A stretch of 38,291 bases of DNA, taken from the NCBI RefSeq assembly GCF_026652115.1, contig NZ_JAPPSQ010000025.1, forward strand, positions 1 to 38,291, read 5' to 3'. The number at the start of each line of letters is the position of its first letter. Positions within the stretch are counted from its first letter, which is position 1. Below are positions 35,065 through 38,291 of this stretch, piece after piece. The position numbers and the translations under genes were made by a program. The notes under the pieces are model-generated. The model had not been told where the DNA came from. It searched no databases and was given only the letters and a program-made list of their open reading frames with translations. This DNA comes from Algoriphagus sp. PAP.12 (GTDB taxonomy: Bacteria; Bacteroidota; Bacteroidia; Cytophagales; Cyclobacteriaceae).

Positions 35065-35589
35065 TTAAATAGCTTCACTTATCCGAATGTGTTTTTCTAT
35101 CTCTGGTCGCCATAGGTCTTGATTTGACATTGTATCGCAAATCTTTTCGTGAAAATAAACCTGATACCAAGTTTTCTTATGAAACTCACAAACATTCTTA
35201 TATACTTTCTCAGAATGTATCATTAGTTTCATTATAAATTCTTCTTTTGGTTCTCTATGGTTATTTATTACTTGACTCAAACTTACTGGAGCAATATCAA
35301 TATCTTCCGCGAAAGTACTTCTCTTGGAGTATATTGAATCTATATATAATTTCAGAAAGTCTGAAAAATAATTATGATTATCATAAACCGGATGTTTAAT
35401 ATATTCCTCCATTTTCAATTTCAACTGCAAGAGTTTAGCCTTAGTAATTTGGTCTTTTGAAAGATTTTTCATCCTTCTTAAACGAGCCTCCATTAAAGCA
35501 GTAGCTTCAGATTCATAATCCTTATTTGATTTATATCTTGAATCTAAACCGTATTCTGCATCCATAATATTTATTTTATTTTCAGTCAT
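35065..35589 (-). CDS. HTH-containing protein, putative antitoxin or regulator
   Basis: 174-residue protein, second gene of the cassette, overlapping the first by 8 bp. The N-terminal half is helical and charged (residues 1-70, e.g. EATALMEARLRRMKNLSKDQ). A Cro/XRE-like helix-turn-helix appears around residues 88-125: FAEDIDIAPVSLSQVINNHREP has the spacing of the recognition helix, followed by EEFIMKLMIHSEKVY. The C-terminal 45 residues have no recognised feature. Together with the upstream GNAT-like gene it resembles a toxin-antitoxin or other self-maintaining module. I do not know a named family. Low GC content differs from the chromosomal genes, indicating transfer. Confidence 0.65.
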   Translation of the reverse strand: MTENKINIMDAEYGLDSRYKSNKDYESEATALMEARLRRMKNLSKDQITKAKLLQLKLKMEEYIKHPVYDNHNYFSDFLKLYIDSIYSKRSTFAEDIDIAPVSLSQVINNHREPKEEFIMKLMIHSEKVYKNVCEFHKKTWYQVYFHEKICDTMSNQDLWRPEIEKHIRISEAI

Positions 35590-36049
35590 AATCGTATGAG
35601 TTTATTAAGTCTATAATCTCAGGAACTTCTATGCTTAAAGTCATCCCTGTTATATTCATGTTATATTTGTCACTATAGTGCTGCACAATTTGGCTTTTAG
35701 GCCTAAGAGAAACGCACGCCAGTTCTCCAAATTCACGAATTGCAATCTTTGCTACAAATGCAATTAAGTTTCCTGCAATTTTATCGTATCTTTTTTCATT
35801 TCCTTTGTTTTCTTTTGAAACTGTTAATAGCCTGATATGTATTCTCCATTCTTGAGGAATCTTTTCGATGGAAACTAGTCCAAGAATATCACTTGAACCC
35901 TTGATCTGCAATTTGTAAACCTCATAATTCTTCTCAATTTTCCAATCAAAAAAATACCTGTCTTTTCTTAAAATTTTAAAGTCATCAATTTCAACAGGTA
36001 AAATGTCTACCAGATGTTTTTCTCCTGTTGATATTTCAATAATATTCAT
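35582..36049 (-). CDS. GNAT-like protein, putative toxin-type acetyltransferase
   Basis: 155-residue protein, first gene of the cassette. The middle and end look like a GNAT fold. Strand IRLLTVSKENKG is followed by RYDKIAGNLIAFVAKIAIREFG, which would be the acetyl-CoA loop and helix although the canonical R/Q-x-x-G-x-G/A is only partly present. Then come ELACVSLRPKSQIVQHYSDKYNM and a last strand MTLSIEVPEIIDLI. No signal peptide. The overlap with an HTH gene suggests a coupled toxin-antitoxin-like pair, but the order (effector first) and the divergent loop mean the activity must be tested. AT-rich codon use. Confidence 0.6.
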   Translation of the reverse strand: MNIIEISTGEKHLVDILPVEIDDFKILRKDRYFFDWKIEKNYEVYKLQIKGSSDILGLVSIEKIPQEWRIHIRLLTVSKENKGNEKRYDKIAGNLIAFVAKIAIREFGELACVSLRPKSQIVQHYSDKYNMNITGMTLSIEVPEIIDLINSYDYD

Positions 36050-36128
36050 TCTACAAATATAGAAAAAGTTTACATAAATTGGAAATTGTCAATGCAATAT
36101 TTACAGATTACGGAAATTAATTCTAATT

Positions 36129-36195
36129 GTGGGTAACGCTACGACTATACGCCGTCTCGCCGCGAAGCAGAGATAGCGTGTAGACTATGTTGCAC
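36129..36195 (-). repeat. attC-like imperfect hairpin
   Basis: Outer boxes GTAAC (36133-36137) and GTTGC (36189-36193) pair. Short pairs and unpaired bases form a spacer. A second box, positions 45-52 with 76-83 (after 36100), gives 8 bp with one G-T. Then come unpaired CG/TA, a short terminal stem and a loop with GCCGCGAAGC. There is a lone extra A at 36169. This R-spacer-L-unpaired-terminal-loop layout with AAC/GTT in the outer boxes is that of integron attC sites. An alternative is that it is the terminal hairpin of the adjoining IS91-like element. Confidence 0.55.
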
Positions 36196-36267
36196 TAAAC
36201 CTGCGGTAGTTTCAAGAGCAGCCAAGAAGCGGTAACTTTTTAGATCATTCATTAACTCTTATTAATC

Positions 36268-37195
36268 ATGAAAAAAAAAGGAAACCATCCTCCAAGCTGC
36301 CTGTTCCAAGATAGCTGGATTTGCTGAACTATTAGCCAAGTTTGAGCAGAAAGTTGTCGTAGCGGGAAAAAGCAAAAGTACCCTCTCCAACTATGCCAGA
36401 CATCTGGCAAAACTGGCTCTCCACTTCAACGAATTGCCCACAGAAGTGGACCCCGACCGGATCAACGATTACCTACATCTGGTTAAGCGGAGTCACAACA
36501 CCCCTTCAGAAGCTTATTTCAAGTTTACAGTTTATGCCCTAAGGTTTGCCTACCGCATTGAGGGGATGAAGGACAAACGGATCGAACTTCCTACCATCAA
36601 GCGAAGCAAAAAACTTCCGATTGTACTGAGTCAGGAAGAAGTCCGAAGGCTTCTTAAAGCTCCCAAACTTCTTAAGCACCGCGTCCTGATAGCCTTACTT
36701 TACGGTTGCGGACTCCGTTGTTTTGAGGTCAGGAACCTGAAGATTGCCGATCTGGATTTTGACAGAAAGATGCTTCATGTGAAGGATGGCAAAGGAAAGA
36801 AAGACCGCTATGTTCCGCTAGCAGATATTCTGATCCGAGGGATTAAGACTTACCTAGAGGCCGAACAGCCCATTGAGTGGCTGTTCAATAGTAAAGGGGA
36901 GCAGATCATCGGGCGTGCAGGAGGAGACTTTGACGGACGTTACTCCCAGCGAGGGGTGCAGTGGGCGGTGAATGAAGCCAAAAAGAAAGCAGGGATTCTC
37001 AAACCTATGAACGTCCACACGCTCCGGCATACCTATGCCACCCATCTGCTGGAAGAGGGACTGGATATCCTGACCATTAAAGATTTATTGGGGCATGAAT
37101 CCATCGATACCACCATGATCTATCTGCATGTCGCCCAGACAGAAAAATCCCGTGCCTTCAGTCCCCTGGACAGACTCTACTTGTCCAGAAAGTGA
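36268..37195 (+). CDS. Tyrosine recombinase of the IS91-like element, frameshift in A9 run
   Basis: Site-specific recombinase of about 308 residues. All catalytic residues are there: Arg in GCGLRCFEV (codon 36716-36718), Lys in GKGKKDRYVPL, HTLRHTYATHL, the second His in LLGHESIDTTMIY, and the nucleophile Tyr (codon 37121-37123). The ATG at 36268 is followed by nine A residues and then the wrong frame. With eight A residues it reads MKKKETILQAACSKIAGF, continuous with the core-binding domain, so either one base is extra or the frame is set by slippage. Without the shift only a TTG start (36434) gives a truncated protein. The end SPLDRLY recalls integron integrases, but their extra domain is not visible. 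It overlaps the transposase start. Confidence 0.85.
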
Positions 37196-38291
37196 AAGCC
37201 CGCTTTGAAGTGGCCCATGTGCTCAGCCAGCACTGGGCTGAGGTAGAAAAGCATCCTCACATTAACAGCTGGCAGCTACGAACACTGTCTGCCTTGAGAC
37301 GTTGCCGAACTGCAGATCTGGGTGGACATGTGGATGCCTGTACAGACTGTGGCTCGATACGTATCAGTTATAACAGCTGTCGAAACAGACATTGTCCCAA
37401 GTGCCAGGGCAAAAACAGGGAGAACTGGATCGCCAAGCGCGAAGCTGAACTCCTCCCCGTGCCTTATTTTCATGTTGTCTTCACTTTACCTGAGACACTC
37501 AATCAGCTGGCCATGTACCAGCCCAAAGCTGTCTATGATAGCCTGTTTGAAGCCTCTTGGCAGACGGTCACATGTTTTGCCAAAGATCCCAAGCATCTGG
37601 GAGCAAAACCGGGAATGATCGCCATCCTGCATACTTGGGGACAGACACTAAGCCTTCATCCTCATCTGCACTGCATCGTACCGGGAGGCGGACTGGCCAA
37701 AAAAGAAAAGTGGAAGACTGCTAGGGCGAAAGGAAAATTCCTTTTCCCTGTCAGAGCCATGAGCAAGGTATTTCGGGCCAAGTATGTCAAAGCACTCAAG
37801 TCAAGAATCCAACCAGAAAAGGAACTGATCAATCAACTCTTCCAAAAAGACTGGGTGGTTTATGCCAAACGGCCTTTCGGACATCCCAAAGCAGTACTCG
37901 AATACCTCGGAAGATATACCCACAAAGTGGCGATCTCCAACCATCGTATTGTGGACATCAGCCAGAAACAGATCACCTTCAGCTACAAGGATTATCGTCA
38001 GGGAGCCCAGAAACTGGAAATGACTTTGGATAATCTGGAGTTTATCAGAAGGTTTTCATTAAATATTCTGCCCAAAGGGCTGGTTCGGATCCGGCACTTC
38101 GGGATATTGGGAAGTTCATCCAAGTTGATCACAATACCACTCATTCATCAGGAACTTGGAATTCCGATTCCTGAAAAAGAGTCTCGGATTCTGGAAACCT
38201 ATAACCCGCGATACTGCTCCTGCTGCAAGAAGGAAAGCATGGTAAGCATTCAGCGCCTACCCAAGCGTGGCCCTCCAAAAGCCGTCTTTTC
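37192..38291 (+). CDS. IS91-family HUH transposase, 3' truncated by window edge
   Basis: GTG start at 37192 overlapping the recombinase stop (GTGA), open to the last base (at least 366 residues). It has an N-terminal zinc-binding region with Cys50, Cys53, Cys63, Cys68 and Cys71, and the HUH motif as His156-Pro-His158-Leu-His160. The nucleophile Tyr242 is in YLGRYTHKVAIS. These are the features of IS91/IS801-type rolling-circle transposases. A second Cys-rich motif begins at the edge (YCSCCKKE). No stop or frameshift is seen, so the element may be active if the remainder is intact. Confidence 0.92.
   Translation, partial: MKARFEVAHVLSQHWAEVEKHPHINSWQLRTLSALRRCRTADLGGHVDACTDCGSIRISYNSCRNRHCPKCQGKNRENWIAKREAELLPVPYFHVVFTLPETLNQLAMYQPKAVYDSLFEASWQTVTCFAKDPKHLGAKPGMIAILHTWGQTLSLHPHLHCIVPGGGLAKKEKWKTARAKGKFLFPVRAMSKVFRAKYVKALKSRIQPEKELINQLFQKDWVVYAKRPFGHPKAVLEYLGRYTHKVAISNHRIVDISQKQITFSYKDYRQGAQKLEMTLDNLEFIRRFSLNILPKGLVRIRHFGILGSSSKLITIPLIHQELGIPIPEKESRILETYNPRYCSCCKKESMVSIQRLPKRGPPKAVF

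Larger units (their letters stand above)
35048..36136 (-). mobile_element. Putative integron-type gene cassette
   Basis: A 1.09-kb unit bounded by inverted copies of TTACCCACA (35048-35056 and, inverted, 36128-36136). It holds two overlapping minus-strand genes that fill it almost completely: 78 bp before the first start and 8 bp after the last stop. The right-hand copy is part of an attC-like hairpin, and the left-hand copy is the 3' exon of the group II intron. If circularised, the two ends would form complementary R boxes, as in integron cassettes. It is clearly AT-richer than both flanks. Confidence 0.6.
36138..38291 (+). mobile_element. IS91-like element, cut by window end
   Basis: Two plus-strand genes, a tyrosine recombinase and an HUH transposase overlapping by 4 bp, form the known composite IS91-like arrangement of Bacteroidota. 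The GC content is visibly higher than that of the cassette to the left. The exact left end is unresolved; it lies between the hairpin and the recombinase start. The right end is outside the window. Confidence 0.6.

Noticed and set aside
35048..36136. The TTACCCACA copies as terminal repeats of an insertion sequence
   Set aside because: No transposase lies between them, no target duplication is visible, and the repeats are short; the cassette reading explains strand, spacing and hairpin better, though it is not proven.
36268..37195. The tyrosine recombinase as a true integron integrase (IntI)
   Set aside because: The roughly 16-20 residue extra domain before the HxxR region of IntI is not visible, and the gene overlaps an IS91-type transposase, which explains it better.
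1..38291. CRISPR array, rRNA operon, prophage structural genes, biosynthetic gene cluster
   Set aside because: No spaced repeat array, rRNA-like sequence, capsid or tail genes, or multi-domain synthases were seen.

Overview
The window looks like chromosomal DNA of an aerobic Bacteroidota, most likely a Cytophagales member close to Algoriphagus or Cyclobacterium. The reasons are a SusC/SusD outer-membrane pair, a DUF1080 lipoprotein next to a Tat-exported Gfo/Idh/MocA oxidoreductase, weak Shine-Dalgarno sequences, moderate AT richness and the overall protein style. The assignment to genus is inference.

Positions 1 to about 17,100 hold a carbohydrate locus built around hexuronates. It starts with an unrelated rRNA methyltransferase on the minus strand. 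Then come DUF1080, Gfo/Idh/MocA, susC, susD and an uncharacterised 602-residue protein. A LacI-family regulator is divergent from uxaC, an SDR-type fructuronate reductase and uxuA, and a UDP-glucuronate decarboxylase follows after a terminator. The same 14-bp palindrome, CGCAATCGATT-N-CG, sits in front of DUF1080, susC and the lacI/uxaC divide, so one regulator probably controls uptake, extracellular processing and glucuronate to mannonate to 2-keto-3-deoxygluconate catabolism. No recognisable glycoside hydrolase or lyase is present. The oxidoreductase plus DUF1080 pair may do the bond cleavage by a 3-keto route.

Positions 17,100 to 32,530 are mostly housekeeping. They hold a DUF2306 membrane protein, a fadD plus acyl-CoA dehydrogenase operon, and a kinase overlapping an ADP-ribosylglycohydrolase lipoprotein. 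Two paralogous small exported proteins arose by a duplication of about 1.7 kb that also copied their promoter regions. A four-gene operon (EamA transporter, pncB, pncA, thioesterase), a LolD-like ATPase, sucC and tRNA-Arg(UCG) follow.

From 32,530 to the end the window is a mobile-DNA graveyard with some live parts. Next to the tRNA lie a decayed Arm-domain integrase, the tail of an IS21-type istB gene, and a 5'-truncated, frameshifted group II intron. The intron's domain V has the CGC triad of class C introns. It ends exactly at one copy of a 9-bp inverted repeat that encloses a two-gene, AT-rich, minus-strand cassette (GNAT-like plus HTH protein, toxin-antitoxin-like). The other copy lies in an imperfect hairpin with the architecture of an integron attC site. 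This looks like a lone integron-type gene cassette whose attC was invaded by a group IIC-attC intron, in a bacterium where such cassettes are not expected. The window ends in an IS91-like element with a tyrosine recombinase (frameshifted in an A9 run at its start) and an HUH transposase cut off by the window edge.
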